Positions 8,246-18,335 of a stretch of 64,000 bases of DNA are shown piece by piece. Under the pieces are notes generated by a model, which was not told the DNA's origin, ran no database searches, and worked only from the letters and a program-made list of their open reading frames with translations. Made by a program: the position numbers and the translations under genes. How positions within the stretch are numbered: position 1 is the stretch's first letter; every line of letters begins with the position of its first letter. The DNA is taken from the NCBI GenBank assembly GCA_947253655.1, contig CAMYAE010000004.1:59980-123979 (forward strand), read 5' to 3'. This stretch comes from an uncultured Bacteroidales bacterium (GTDB taxonomy: Bacteria > Bacteroidota > Bacteroidia > Bacteroidales > UBA932).

Positions 8246-10570
8246 TTATTTTTTGCGGGCGTAACGGCGAATAGGCTTCCTTGTAGTAGGTCCGGAGGCT
8301 GATATCAGTTTCTTGCACTCATCCTCAGTAAGGGTCGCCGCATCAGTACCTTTCGGAATTTTGTAGTTGTTCCCGTCATGCTTGATATATGGGCCGTACC
8401 GGCCGTTGAGAACATGGATGTCGCTATCTTTGAACTCGGATATAACTGCATTTACGGCAGGCTTGCTGTCGGCCTCGGCTATTATTTTCAGGCACTCTTC
8501 GAGAGTAACTTCAAGCGGATCTGCATTCCTTGGCAGAGAATAATTCTTGTCGCCGAATTTCAGGTAAGGACCAAATCTGCCCTTTGTGGCAACTATTTCT
8601 TTACCGTCACTTGTCCCGACAACCCTTGGAAGCTCAAACAATTTCAAGGCTTCTTCCAAGGTGATGCTTTCAATCAGCTGACCGCTTCCGAGTTTGGCAA
8701 ATTGCCTGTCCTCTCCGTCACCTTTTTGGACATAAGGACCATAGCGTCCGAACCTGGCCACCACCGGCTTCCCGTCTTTAGGATCAACTCCCAACTCTCT
8801 GGACACATTGTTATATTCCTTGTCATTCAGCACTTTCTCGACTTTATCATGGAATGGCGAGTAGAAAGAAGAAATGGCCGTTTTCCAAGTCATATCCCCT
8901 TCTGCGATCTTGTCGAAGTCTTTTTCGACATTGGCAGTGAAATCGTAGTCCATGATAGTCCCGAAATTCTTGACAAGGTAGTCAGACACGATCATACCGA
9001 TTTCTTGGGGCAGCAGTTTCCCTTTCTCGGCACCCACAGTCTCCCGGTGAACACTTTCTTTTATCATACCGTTTTTCAAAGTCAGGTCGGTCACAGGAAT
9101 TTTTTCGCCCTCCTTGTCTCCTTTTGTAATATATCCGCGTCCTGTCGTCAATGTCGATATAATCGGAGCGTAAGTTGATGGCCGTCCTATTCCGAGCTCC
9201 TCTAATTTCTTCACCAAAGTCGCTTCGGAATATCTTGAAGGAGGGGCTGTGAACTTGCATGTCGCCGATATGCTCTCGGCTGTCATAATGCAGCCTTTCT
9301 TCAATTCCGGCAAAATTATTTCTTCGTCATCGTCCGCTGCATCGTCGCGTCCCTCAATGTAGACCTTGAGGAAGCCGTCGAAAAGAATTTGGCTGGCCTG
9401 GATTGAGAAAATCTCCTCACGCTTGTCGGAAGCTACCTTTATGTCGGTTTTAAGCAGTTTTGCATCAGCCATTTGCGAAGCAACTGTACGTTTCCAGATA
9501 AGGCTGTAGAGTTTTTTCTCCTGTGCCGTCCCGTCAATTTCTGTATTTGCGATATATGTAGGCCTTATGGCTTCATGAGCCTCTTGAGCCCCTTTTGACT
9601 TCGTCTTGAATTTTCTGGTCTGCGAATATTCCGAACCGTAAGTTTCGGTGATGAATTTCTTCGCCGTGCTCAGAGCAAGGTTTGACAGGTTGGTGGAGTC
9701 TGTTCTCATATAGGTTATAAGACCTCGCTCATACAGTTGCTGCGCGACCCTCATAGTCAGGCTAACCGGAAAACGTAGTTTCCTTGCCGCTTCCTGTTGG
9801 AGCGTTGAAGTAGTGAACGGGGATGCCGGAAACCTGTTGCCCTCTTTCCGGTCGATGTCGGTTATGCGGAAGACGGCATCAGAGCTGTCAGAGAGGAATT
9901 TCCTTGCCTTTTCTATATCGTTGAATTTTGTGTTGAGCACGGCCTTGACCCTCGTCCCTTTCGGAGTCCCGTCCGGGTGAAAGAGGGCTTCCACTTTATA
10001 GAACTGCTCCTTCTCGAAAGCCATTATTTCCTTTTCCCTGTCCACCACAAGCCTTAATGCCACACTCTGTACTCTTCCTGCCGACAATTTCGGCTGAATC
10101 TTCCTCCAGAGCAACGGGGAGAGTTCGAAGCCCACCAGCCTGTCAAGGACTCTTCTCGCCTGCTGGGCATCAACCAGGTTCATATCAATTTCCCTAGGAT
10201 TTTCGATAGCGTTCCGAATTGCTTCTTTGGTGATTTCATGGAAAGCTATCCTCTTGGTTTTCTCCTTTTTCAGTCCCAAAGTCTCAAACAAGTGCCATGA
10301 TATCGCCTCTCCCTCACGGTCCTCATCGGATGCCAGCCACACTGTATCTGCCGATGCGGACAGTTTCTTAAGCTCTGACACGACCTTTTTCTTGTCTGCC
10401 GGTACGACATACTCCGGCTCGAAGCCATTATCTATATCAACACTTAATTTTTTATCATTCAAATCTCTGATGTGCCCGAAACTCGGTTTGACAATATAAT
10501 CGCTCCCAAGAAATTTCTGAATTGTTCCGGCTTTTGCCGGAGACTCAACGATAACAAGATTCCCCTCCAT
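8246..10570 (-). CDS. topA: DNA topoisomerase I (type IA)
   Basis: About 774 residues. An N-terminal Toprim domain (LVIVESPAKAGTIQKFLG and DEDREGEAI) is followed by the type IA core with the catalytic tyrosine in GLITYMRTDSTN (about residue 287). The C-terminus has no Cys4 zinc fingers; instead it carries three repeats of the form GRYGPYxxxGDxxY. That arrangement is normal for Bacteroidetes and is followed by a basic tail RRYARKK. It relaxes negative supercoils. The ATG at 10570 is preferred over an upstream in-frame TTG at 10576. Confidence 0.97.
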   Translation of the reverse strand: MEGNLVIVESPAKAGTIQKFLGSDYIVKPSFGHIRDLNDKKLSVDIDNGFEPEYVVPADKKKVVSELKKLSASADTVWLASDEDREGEAISWHLFETLGLKKEKTKRIAFHEITKEAIRNAIENPREIDMNLVDAQQARRVLDRLVGFELSPLLWRKIQPKLSAGRVQSVALRLVVDREKEIMAFEKEQFYKVEALFHPDGTPKGTRVKAVLNTKFNDIEKARKFLSDSSDAVFRITDIDRKEGNRFPASPFTTSTLQQEAARKLRFPVSLTMRVAQQLYERGLITYMRTDSTNLSNLALSTAKKFITETYGSEYSQTRKFKTKSKGAQEAHEAIRPTYIANTEIDGTAQEKKLYSLIWKRTVASQMADAKLLKTDIKVASDKREEIFSIQASQILFDGFLKVYIEGRDDAADDDEEIILPELKKGCIMTAESISATCKFTAPPSRYSEATLVKKLEELGIGRPSTYAPIISTLTTGRGYITKGDKEGEKIPVTDLTLKNGMIKESVHRETVGAEKGKLLPQEIGMIVSDYLVKNFGTIMDYDFTANVEKDFDKIAEGDMTWKTAISSFYSPFHDKVEKVLNDKEYNNVSRELGVDPKDGKPVVARFGRYGPYVQKGDGEDRQFAKLGSGQLIESITLEEALKLFELPRVVGTSDGKEIVATKGRFGPYLKFGDKNYSLPRNADPLEVTLEECLKIIAEADSKPAVNAVISEFKDSDIHVLNGRYGPYIKHDGNNYKIPKGTDAATLTEDECKKLISASGPTTRKPIRRYARKK

Positions 10571-10672
10571 AGTCAACTGTTTTTTTATTATTCAAGCCTG
10601 TTCCTATATAATATATGGTATTTCAGGAATGCAAAGTAAAGAACAATCGAGGCAATTTTCAAATTTTATAGT

Positions 10673-10680
10673 TATTTTTG
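10673..10680 (+). promoter_or_regulatory. Putative -7 box for the PBP1A gene
   Basis: TATTTTTG, 27 bp before the ATG at 10708, in the 137-bp divergent spacer between topA and the PBP1A gene. The -33 region is not recognisable. Confidence 0.45.
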
Positions 10681-10707
10681 TCTTTTAATTGTGAATAAAA
10701 CTTGGAC

Positions 10708-13065
10708 ATGGCGGAATTGAACGGAAAAAATAAGATTGTAAAATGGTTATGGCTCCTGCTTTTCTTTATACCATTCGGACTGATATTCGTATTGCTCCTG
10801 TTGGTTTGGGCATTTGCGGACATCCCCTCTTTTGAAGAATTGGAAAATCCGGAGAGCAAGCTTGCTACCCAAGTGATTGCCGCAGACGGAGAAATCCTCA
10901 CTACATTCCATATAGAGAACAGGTCCTTTGTCAGCTATTATGACCTTTCGCCTTATTTGGTGCAGGCAGCCGTGGCTACGGAAGACAGACGATTTTACAA
11001 GCACTCCGGCATAGATTTCAAGAGCTTGGGCAGGGTCTTTTTCAGGACATTGCTTATGCGTGACTCTAGCCAGGGAGGAGGCAGCACAATAACCCAGCAG
11101 TTGGCAAAAACCCTTTATCCGAGGGCGGATGTGAGCAGCAGGATCCCAGGGGTCGCCAAGATGAGGATGGTATGGATCAAGATGAAAGAATGGATAACCG
11201 CCGTGAAACTTGAAAGGGACTATACGAAAGAGGAAATCGTGAACATGTACCTGAATGCCGTTTTCTATGGCAGCAGTGCATACGGCATCAAAGCCGCTTC
11301 CCAGACCTTTTTTGCAAAAGAGCCTATAGACCTGAGCATTGAAGAGAGTGCAGTCCTTGTGGGCATGGTAAACAAGCCGACAAGATACAATCCGGCACTG
11401 CACGCCGACAAGGCTCTTGTAAGGAGGAATTTTGTTATCAGCCGGATGCAGAAAGCCGGTTATATCAGCAAGGCCCAGCGCGACTCTATTCAGCAGATAC
11501 CTATATCCTTATCCTATCAGGTTCAGGACCATAACGCCGGTCTCGCCCCATATTTCAGAGATATGCTTCGCAGATATATGAGAGCGACGAAGCCGAAACG
11601 CTCCGACTATGCAATTAGTAACGATTATTCAAGGGATTCCCTGCTGTGGCAGGACGACATGTTGTATGGCTGGCTCGAAAAGAACATCAAGCCGGACGGC
11701 TCTAAATATGATCTTGACAAAGACGGCCTGAGAATATATACCACCATAAATTATAAGATGCAGAAATATGCCGAAGAGGCTGTGGCCGAGCATCTTGGAA
11801 AAGACCTTCAGAAAAGTTTCCACAGAGAAATGAAATATAAGAGGAACAAGCCTTTCGCAAATGATATTGATAACGCAACCATTGACAGGCTTATGATGCA
11901 GGCGAGGAAGTGGAGCGACCGTTATCGGATGATGAAGAAAAGCGGAGTCGGCGAGAATGCCATAATAAAGAGTTTTCACGAGCCGCGTCAGATGAGGGTG
12001 TTCGCGTGGAACAAAAAAGGCTACATTGACACCACTATGACGCCTGACGACTCCATTCGCTATTACAAATCCATATTGAGAGCTTCGTTCATGGCTATTG
12101 AGCCGGTGACAGGCCACGTAAAGGCTTATGTGGGCGGTCCGAATTACCGTTATTTCAAATATGACAATGTAACACAGGGCAAGCGCCAGGTAGGCTCTAC
12201 AATAAAGCCTTTCCTTTACACGCTTGCGATGCAGGAGGGTATGAACCCTTGTGATAAAACAGTATGCCTGCCGCAGACTTTCATTGTCGGCAACAACACA
12301 TGGACTCCACGAAGTACGGACAAGCCGGAGTGGATAGGCAAGACGGTTACCCTCAAATGGGGGTTGACAAACAGCTCCAACAACATCTCGGCCTATCTGA
12401 TGAAGCAGTTCGGGCCTCATGCCATGGCGCAGATGATGCGTAAAATGGGAGTTATGAGCTATATAGAGGAGGTGCCTTCGCTTTGTACGGGACCTGCCGA
12501 CCTTACCTTGTGTGAAATGGTTTCGGCGTATAACACTTTTCCGTCTCGCGGGATATATGTGTCTCCGATTTTTGTTACCCGTATAGAAGACAGCCAGGGC
12601 AACGTTATTAGTGAGTTCAACACCAAAAAGAGAGAGGCAATCAGCGACAAGACCGCATATATAATGGCAAACATGATGCAGAACGTAGTAAACAGTGGGA
12701 CCGGTGTAAGGTTAAGGTATAAATACGGCATCAAGGGCAATATTGGCGGCAAGACCGGTACTACGAACGACAGTGCGGACGGCTGGTTTATCGGTTATAC
12801 CCCTACGATCACTGCCGGAGTGTGGTGTGGGGCTGAAGACCGCCAGGTGCATTTCCAGTCGGGAAGTCTGGGGCAGGGTGCCAATATGGCATTGCCGATT
12901 TGGGCTTTGTTCTATAAGAAAGTTATAGCCGACGGCACTCTCGGTGTTTCAGAGTCTGACAGTTTCTTTGTTCCCTCCGGTGTCGATGTGCCTCTGGATT
13001 GTTCGGGCAAGGCCGGGGGCGATGAGGAAGGTGCCGACAGCGAAGCCGAATACTATTTCGATTAA
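10708..13065 (+). CDS. Class A penicillin-binding protein 1A (bifunctional)
   Basis: About 785 residues. It has an N-terminal membrane helix (about 12-35), then a GT51 glycosyltransferase domain with EDRRFYKHSGID and GGSTITQQLAKTL. The C-terminal transpeptidase domain has SXXK as STIK (GSTIKPFLYTL), SSNN and KTGTTNDSADGWF. It polymerises and cross-links peptidoglycan. I start at the ATG at 10708 (MAELNGKNK) rather than the in-frame TTG two codons upstream. The C-terminal tail is acidic (GGDEEGADSEAEYYFD). ddl follows after 21 bp, so the two wall genes are probably co-transcribed. Confidence 0.95.
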   Translation: MAELNGKNKIVKWLWLLLFFIPFGLIFVLLLLVWAFADIPSFEELENPESKLATQVIAADGEILTTFHIENRSFVSYYDLSPYLVQAAVATEDRRFYKHSGIDFKSLGRVFFRTLLMRDSSQGGGSTITQQLAKTLYPRADVSSRIPGVAKMRMVWIKMKEWITAVKLERDYTKEEIVNMYLNAVFYGSSAYGIKAASQTFFAKEPIDLSIEESAVLVGMVNKPTRYNPALHADKALVRRNFVISRMQKAGYISKAQRDSIQQIPISLSYQVQDHNAGLAPYFRDMLRRYMRATKPKRSDYAISNDYSRDSLLWQDDMLYGWLEKNIKPDGSKYDLDKDGLRIYTTINYKMQKYAEEAVAEHLGKDLQKSFHREMKYKRNKPFANDIDNATIDRLMMQARKWSDRYRMMKKSGVGENAIIKSFHEPRQMRVFAWNKKGYIDTTMTPDDSIRYYKSILRASFMAIEPVTGHVKAYVGGPNYRYFKYDNVTQGKRQVGSTIKPFLYTLAMQEGMNPCDKTVCLPQTFIVGNNTWTPRSTDKPEWIGKTVTLKWGLTNSSNNISAYLMKQFGPHAMAQMMRKMGVMSYIEEVPSLCTGPADLTLCEMVSAYNTFPSRGIYVSPIFVTRIEDSQGNVISEFNTKKREAISDKTAYIMANMMQNVVNSGTGVRLRYKYGIKGNIGGKTGTTNDSADGWFIGYTPTITAGVWCGAEDRQVHFQSGSLGQGANMALPIWALFYKKVIADGTLGVSESDSFFVPSGVDVPLDCSGKAGGDEEGADSEAEYYFD

Positions 13066-13086
13066 GAGTTATTCCTAAATGTTTAT

Positions 13087-14109
13087 ATGGCAATGGGAAA
13101 ATATAACAACATAGCAGTGATATATGGCAGCGACTCTTCCGAGTGGGAAGTTTCTTGCCGCAGCGGCGAATATACCGCTTCCCGTATAGATGATACGGTA
13201 TATAATGTCTTTGAGATATTTGCCAGATTCGGCAAATGGCAGCTCGTCGCTTTCAAGAATAAGGATTCGATGAGGGTGACATTCCCGGAAGGGGCAAGGC
13301 CTGAGGTCAATAAAAACGACTTCTCGGTGAATGTGTACGGCGAAAAGATAAAGTTTGACTATGCCTACATCATGCAGCACGGCAAGCCGGGGGAGAGCGG
13401 CCAGTTGCAAGGCTATTTGGAAATGCTAAGTATTCACTATAGTACATGCAATTCGTTTGTTTCCTCAGTCGTATTTGACAAGTATTCCTGCAAAAGCTAT
13501 CTTAAAGGAGCCGATTTCGTGAAATTCGCCCCTGATGCCTTTGTGCGTAAAGGTGATGATATCGAGGCCTTTGCCAAAGCTGCTTTGGAGCGTCTCGGTA
13601 CTCCGTTGTTTGTAAAGCCGACTGACGGAGGCTCAAGTTTTGGAATTACGAAAGTACATGAGGGTGAGGAGCTTGTCCCTGCCGTTAATTATGCTTTTAC
13701 AGAGGGGGATACCGTAATCGTAGAAAAGGGGATTGTCGGTAGAGAACTGACCTGTGCTGCATATTGGGACGGTAAGAGCGTCAATGCTCTTCCTGTAATT
13801 GAAATAATCACTGATAATGAATATTTCGATTATGATGCCAAATATAACGGTCATAGCCGTGAAGTGTGTCCTGCGGAAATCCCGGATGAACTGTCTTTGT
13901 CGGTCCGTGAGACCACGAAGAAAATCTATGGATATCTTGGCTGTAGGGGAGTGGTAAGAATGGATTATATTTCAGCGGAGGACGGGCTTTATTTCCTTGA
14001 AATCAACAATATACCTGGAATGACAAATGCTTCGTTAGTGCCTAAAATGGTGCGTGCCGCCGGTCTGGACATGACATCTTTCCTAAGTACTATCATCGAA
14101 AATTCATAA
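13087..14109 (+). CDS. ddl: D-alanine--D-alanine ligase
   Basis: A 340-residue ATP-grasp enzyme making D-Ala-D-Ala for peptidoglycan precursors. Visible features are the N-terminal VIYGSDSSEWEVS, FVKPTDGGSSFGI in the ATP-grasp domain (about 178-190), the EKGIVGRELTCA loop, and the C-terminal FLEINNIPGMTNASLVPKM metal-binding and omega-loop region. It lies between PBP1A and prmC; its stop codon shares one base with the prmC ATG (TAATG). Confidence 0.95.
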   Translation: MAMGKYNNIAVIYGSDSSEWEVSCRSGEYTASRIDDTVYNVFEIFARFGKWQLVAFKNKDSMRVTFPEGARPEVNKNDFSVNVYGEKIKFDYAYIMQHGKPGESGQLQGYLEMLSIHYSTCNSFVSSVVFDKYSCKSYLKGADFVKFAPDAFVRKGDDIEAFAKAALERLGTPLFVKPTDGGSSFGITKVHEGEELVPAVNYAFTEGDTVIVEKGIVGRELTCAAYWDGKSVNALPVIEIITDNEYFDYDAKYNGHSREVCPAEIPDELSLSVRETTKKIYGYLGCRGVVRMDYISAEDGLYFLEINNIPGMTNASLVPKMVRAAGLDMTSFLSTIIENS

Positions 14110-15008
14110 TGCTTCTTGCAGATTTCTTAAAGGAGGCGACGAGGTCGTTAGAGGGGTTATATCCGTTTGAAGAGGCACGGTCTGTCGTTTTTATGCTTTG
14201 CGAGGCTCTGCTTGGGACTAAAAAGTATTATCATATTGTAGAACCGGAATACGAGGTGCCTTCTTCCAAGGAAGCCTCTTTGAGGCAGGCACTGGACAGG
14301 CTTTCCAATGGCGAGCCGATACAGTATGTCATAGGTCGGGCTGAGTTTTGCGGATTGTCGTTTAAGGTCAATGACTCAGTGCTGATTCCGCGTCCTGAGA
14401 CCGAAATGCTTTGCCGGAGAGCAATAGAGATAGGAAATATGCTATACAGGTCACGTATCCCTTACGGCAAGAATGCCGCTCCTGTCAGAATTCTTGACCT
14501 TTGCACAGGCTCCGGTTGTGTCGCCTGGACCCTTGCCTTGTCCGTCACCAATGCCGAGGTTACCGGAGTGGACATCTCAGAGCCGGCATTGGAGGTGGCG
14601 CGTTCTCAGGATTTTTCTGCCGAGTTAAAAAGTTCAGGAGCTTCAGCCCCTGTCTTTATGAAAGCCGATGTATTGGATTTTGACAGTAGAATAGAGGGGA
14701 AGTATGACCTTATATTGAGCAATCCTCCTTATATCATGGAGTCCGAGAAGCCGGCACTCAGGCGTAATGTGATTGATTATGAGCCGTCTATGGCATTGTT
14801 TGTCTCTGACGAGGATCCTTTGTTGTTTTACCGGGCTGTTTCGCATTGGAGTCTCCGTCTTTTGGAGCAGGACGGGACCGGGATGACGGAGATAAATGAG
14901 TTGTTGGGCCAGGATACAGAGGCTTTGTTCAAGGACGCCGGTTTTTCAAATACTGAGGTAGTAAAGGACTTCTACGATAAAGATCGTTTCATCATCTACC
15001 GCAGATAG
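14109..15008 (+). CDS. prmC: Release factor glutamine methyltransferase
   Basis: A 299-residue SAM-dependent methyltransferase. An N-terminal helical domain (1-90) is followed by RILDLCTGSGCVAWTLAL (SAM motif I, about 127-145) and the substrate-binding NPPY motif within LILSNPPYI (about 200). It methylates the GGQ glutamine of peptide chain release factors. It overlaps the end of ddl by one base. A strong hairpin follows about 60 bp downstream. Confidence 0.95.
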   Translation: MLLADFLKEATRSLEGLYPFEEARSVVFMLCEALLGTKKYYHIVEPEYEVPSSKEASLRQALDRLSNGEPIQYVIGRAEFCGLSFKVNDSVLIPRPETEMLCRRAIEIGNMLYRSRIPYGKNAAPVRILDLCTGSGCVAWTLALSVTNAEVTGVDISEPALEVARSQDFSAELKSSGASAPVFMKADVLDFDSRIEGKYDLILSNPPYIMESEKPALRRNVIDYEPSMALFVSDEDPLLFYRAVSHWSLRLLEQDGTGMTEINELLGQDTEALFKDAGFSNTEVVKDFYDKDRFIIYRR

Positions 15009-15071
15009 CAGCATTTCAGAGTTGCTTTGTCATCCTGCGGTGCTTTCATTGTCACCCCAAATAGATAAAGA

Positions 15072-15114
15072 AAAACAATATCCGTTTTCAGTCACCGAAA
15101 ACGGATATTGTTTT
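15072..15114. repeat. Perfect 18-bp inverted repeat, probable hairpin terminator after prmC
   Basis: The arms AAAACAATATCCGTTTTC (15072-15089) and its exact complement (15097-15114) are separated by 7 bases. The 3' arm ends in TTTT, so it can act as an intrinsic terminator for the PBP1A-ddl-prmC run. The next gene starts about 20-25 bp later, leaving little room for a promoter, so the palindrome could instead influence expression of that gene. Confidence 0.75.
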
Positions 15115-15139
15115 GTTGCTTTGTCAAAAACTAATGCTT

Positions 15140-16402
15140 ATGAAAACAAAGACAAAAAATCTGAAAGAAATCCTTATGTGCAAGACAACATTAGCGTTGC
15201 TTTCCGCATCGGTCATGGCCTTTGGCTGTGAAGAAATTGACCATTCCGGAGAAGAGGCTCAACCTGAAAAGCCAAAGACGGAACTATGTTTGGGCGAGGT
15301 GGCTGAAATCCTGTCCGCAATCCCTTTGGATGTGCAGAATATGGAAGAAGTACATGATGCCGTTTCCTCATCTTCCGGCAACGGATATGATGACGAATAT
15401 ACAATGAAAGACCTCTTCTCCTCTCCCGGCTCCGGTGTCGGGGATGATGCGGTGAAGTCCGGCCCTACGGCCAAAGCGTATGAAAAGCCGTTGAAAGACA
15501 AATTCGCGGAATATTTTGCAACAGTCAAGACGAGGACAGGAGGAGAGGAGCCATCTCCCGAAGAATATATCAAGGCCCTAAGTGCTTCGGACATGCAGAT
15601 TTATTGGCCATATCATGAGAATTGGGACAATAAGGAAATGCCTATAATAACCTTTGACCCCGAAGACGGCTCTACAAAGAATATAGGTTATCAGATAAGC
15701 ATTTCCGAAGATGGCACCAAGACAGTTAAAGAGGTGATTGTCGATGAGGAGACGTCTATGTCTCGACCGGTATGGGTGATAAACCGTAACGATGACAGCG
15801 GTTATTCATCAATTGAAATGCTTAGGCGAATGGACCCGGAATGGGGCACAGGAGGCGGTGAAATCATCGTAGGCAAAAAAGGGACAAGTCGGGCAGTGAA
15901 AAGTAACGATAATGACAAGCCTCGACTTAAGTCGCTGGTGCTTAGAGACTTCACCATGCATAGAAACTACGACCCTTGGTTTGCGGGGGCATCGGAGTTC
16001 TTCGTAAAGTGCGGTTGTGTGGAAGATTTCACTGCGACCACGGAGAATGAACTTCTGATTTACAACCCGTCGATTACCGACTTTATGATAGTTGTAAAAC
16101 GGAGTGAGGTGGGGAAGCCGAGGAAATTCAATGCCTTGTTGGTGTCAAACTGGACGGAACAGCTGGAGAACTGTGCCTTCATGATAACTGAAGACGACGG
16201 AGGTACGAGAAAGTCTTGGAAATGTGAGGCCAATGTCAAAATCAAATCCAAAAGTTATGGCTTTGATATTTTGCTTCCGTTCAATTCAAGGGATGATATT
16301 GTCTGGAGAGGTCAGCTTTCTAGCAGGTATCTTGAGGAATACAGTGGGAGGACATGCAATTTCGGGGACGTCAGCCTGACTTTTGAGGTAATTGAAAAAT
16401 GA
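15140..16402 (+). CDS. Putative lipoprotein of unknown function
   Basis: About 420 residues and not assigned to a family. The N-terminus has a basic stretch, a hydrophobic segment and a lipobox-like AFGC (Cys30 from this start), so it is probably an envelope lipoprotein. The mature part is acidic near the start (EEIDHSGEEAQPEKPK). It then contains a region rich in Gly, Ser and Asp and a C-terminal half with many beta-type segments. Alternative in-frame starts are ATG at 15134 and ATG at 15176; the last gives the shortest classical signal peptide. It is convergent with the U32 gene, 28 bp apart. Confidence 0.6.
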   Translation: MKTKTKNLKEILMCKTTLALLSASVMAFGCEEIDHSGEEAQPEKPKTELCLGEVAEILSAIPLDVQNMEEVHDAVSSSSGNGYDDEYTMKDLFSSPGSGVGDDAVKSGPTAKAYEKPLKDKFAEYFATVKTRTGGEEPSPEEYIKALSASDMQIYWPYHENWDNKEMPIITFDPEDGSTKNIGYQISISEDGTKTVKEVIVDEETSMSRPVWVINRNDDSGYSSIEMLRRMDPEWGTGGGEIIVGKKGTSRAVKSNDNDKPRLKSLVLRDFTMHRNYDPWFAGASEFFVKCGCVEDFTATTENELLIYNPSITDFMIVVKRSEVGKPRKFNALLVSNWTEQLENCAFMITEDDGGTRKSWKCEANVKIKSKSYGFDILLPFNSRDDIVWRGQLSSRYLEEYSGRTCNFGDVSLTFEVIEK

Positions 16403-16430
16403 CCGTCAGGCGATTTCAGTAAGACTCCGG

Positions 16431-18314
16431 TTATTTTAACGGCCGTTCGGTTACCGTCATTTCGCAGACTTTGCAATCAAAATTAAGGGTTAGCTTTTTC
16501 CCGTTGTTTAGCAGAAACAGCGGGGAAGCATCCTTGGCACGGTGGTATTTCGGGCACATTCCGAGTTCGTACCTTACGCAATATTTCGTCCTCATGAGTT
16601 CGGCATATTGACGATGCGTTATTTCATAGGCACGTTCCGTGGTTTGTGCCCCTCTTGCCATGTAATCAGCCTCTGCAATTCTGTTGGCTATGTTTGCCTT
16701 GTAGTTTACGTACTTTTCGGCACCAATTCCGGAGTTCTTTTCCCCGCCTGCCATTGCAATACATCTGCAAGGCTGCCTTTCAATTTCCTCTGCAAGCCCT
16801 CTGCGTATGGAGTTCAGGAAAGAGGAACTCATATAAGGTATATTATTACCCTCTGTGGCGGTTTCAAGGGAGATTATTCTGAAATTGAATATACCGCTTG
16901 CCTTGTTTATCTGGCTCTCGACTGTGGAAATCATACGGTCAGGATTTTTCGCAGTGTCAGCAGCAAAAGTCCGCTCCAATGAAACCATACGCCCGTCTTC
17001 GGTGACAGCCTGCGATTTAAGTATATATTCGCCGTCATTCCCGCTTGAAATCGAGATATTTACATCTACACTAATCAGACGTGTGCAGATATTGTTTTCC
17101 AATTCTTTCTCGAAGGAGGCACTGTAGTTACGGTAGAGAGTAAGCCCTACTTTCAGATCGGGAACGGCCTTACACTTTATTGAATTTCCACTGCAAATAT
17201 CTCCCCTGAAACCTGCAATCCCTTTTTCGGTTGCGAAAGAGAAACCGTCTCCGTTCGCGAGACGGAGATTGTCATACAATGGTTTTACAATAAGTTCGAC
17301 ATATCCCTTTCCGGCTTTTTTGATTGAACTTATAGTACACAAGGCTTCACCCATGCTCTTAGGCGTGTCCATGGCAGCCCACTTGCCTCTTTTACCGTCT
17401 ATGTAAAGCTCGGTATAGCCTCTGTTGAATGTCTTTAGCGGGTCCGGGGCAAATCCTTTCGTGACCTTTCCGAAAGAAGCCCTGGAATATCTGTCAGGCT
17501 CACGCCGGCAAAGTTCATCAAGTGCAATGGAATATTCACGAACAACATTCTTCACATAAGATATATTCTTGAGTCTCCCCTCGATTTTGAAAGAACAGAC
17601 ACCACTGTCTGCCAAGTCTTTAAGCCGGGTCTTCAGATTATAGTCTTTAAGAGAAAGCACGGCCTTGTTTCTTAGTATGACGTTGCCGTCAGAATCGGTA
17701 AGATCGTACCTTGACCGGCAAGGCTGGGCGCATTCCCCTCTGTTTGCACTACGGCCTGTGAGCATTTCCGACAGGTAGCACTGGCCGCTGTAGCATACGC
17801 ACAAAGCTCCATGCACGAAAAACTCTATTTCGCAACTAACGGCATTTCTGATAGCAAGTACTTGTGCTACAGATAGTTCACGTTCCAATACGAGCCTTGA
17901 GAACCCAAGACTTTCGTAATAGATTGCAGTTTCGGGAGTCCTTATTGCACATTGGGTCGAGGCGTGCATTGGCAGAGATATGGAACTACGACCGTTTCCC
18001 CCCTCAGCAAGTTTCACTATCGCCGGATCCTGTACAATGATCGCGTCCGCTCCGGCATCCCTTACTGCTTCCAATATTTTATAGGCTTCCTCCAATTCGT
18101 CGTCATAGATAATAGTATTCAGTGTTATGAAAATCCTTACGCCGAACAGGTGTGCATATTCACACAGCCTTTTAATATCTTCTATTGAATTACCGGCTGC
18201 CTGTCTTGCCCCGAACGCCGGACCGGCAATATATACCGCATCGGCACCGCAGTCTATTGCCGCGATGCCGATTTCGGTGTTTTTCGCCGGAGCGAGAAGT
18301 TCAAGATGAACCAT
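16431..18314 (-). CDS. Peptidase U32 family protein, RlhA-like
   Basis: A 627-residue U32 family protein. The U32 signature is clear in the stretch EIEFFVHGALCVCYSGQCYLS (about residues 164-184), followed by GRSANRGECAQPCR. These cysteines match the iron-sulfur ligands proposed for RNA-hydroxylating U32 proteins. The size, the middle DUF3656-like region and the C-terminal NFDCKVCEM motif resemble RlhA, which hydroxylates C2501 of 23S rRNA in E. coli. Assignment to RlhA rather than another U32 subgroup is inference. It lies 21 bp downstream of the TPR protein gene and is probably co-transcribed with it. Confidence 0.8.
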   Translation of the reverse strand: MVHLELLAPAKNTEIGIAAIDCGADAVYIAGPAFGARQAAGNSIEDIKRLCEYAHLFGVRIFITLNTIIYDDELEEAYKILEAVRDAGADAIIVQDPAIVKLAEGGNGRSSISLPMHASTQCAIRTPETAIYYESLGFSRLVLERELSVAQVLAIRNAVSCEIEFFVHGALCVCYSGQCYLSEMLTGRSANRGECAQPCRSRYDLTDSDGNVILRNKAVLSLKDYNLKTRLKDLADSGVCSFKIEGRLKNISYVKNVVREYSIALDELCRREPDRYSRASFGKVTKGFAPDPLKTFNRGYTELYIDGKRGKWAAMDTPKSMGEALCTISSIKKAGKGYVELIVKPLYDNLRLANGDGFSFATEKGIAGFRGDICSGNSIKCKAVPDLKVGLTLYRNYSASFEKELENNICTRLISVDVNISISSGNDGEYILKSQAVTEDGRMVSLERTFAADTAKNPDRMISTVESQINKASGIFNFRIISLETATEGNNIPYMSSSFLNSIRRGLAEEIERQPCRCIAMAGGEKNSGIGAEKYVNYKANIANRIAEADYMARGAQTTERAYEITHRQYAELMRTKYCVRYELGMCPKYHRAKDASPLFLLNNGKKLTLNFDCKVCEMTVTERPLK

Positions 18315-18335
18315 ATTTCCTCCGGTATATCCTGA

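Noticed and set aside
10577..10670. topA promoter with TACTTTG or TAAAATTTG
   Set aside because: The spacing inside the box (one or three bases instead of two) departs from TAnnTTTG, so I did not list it.
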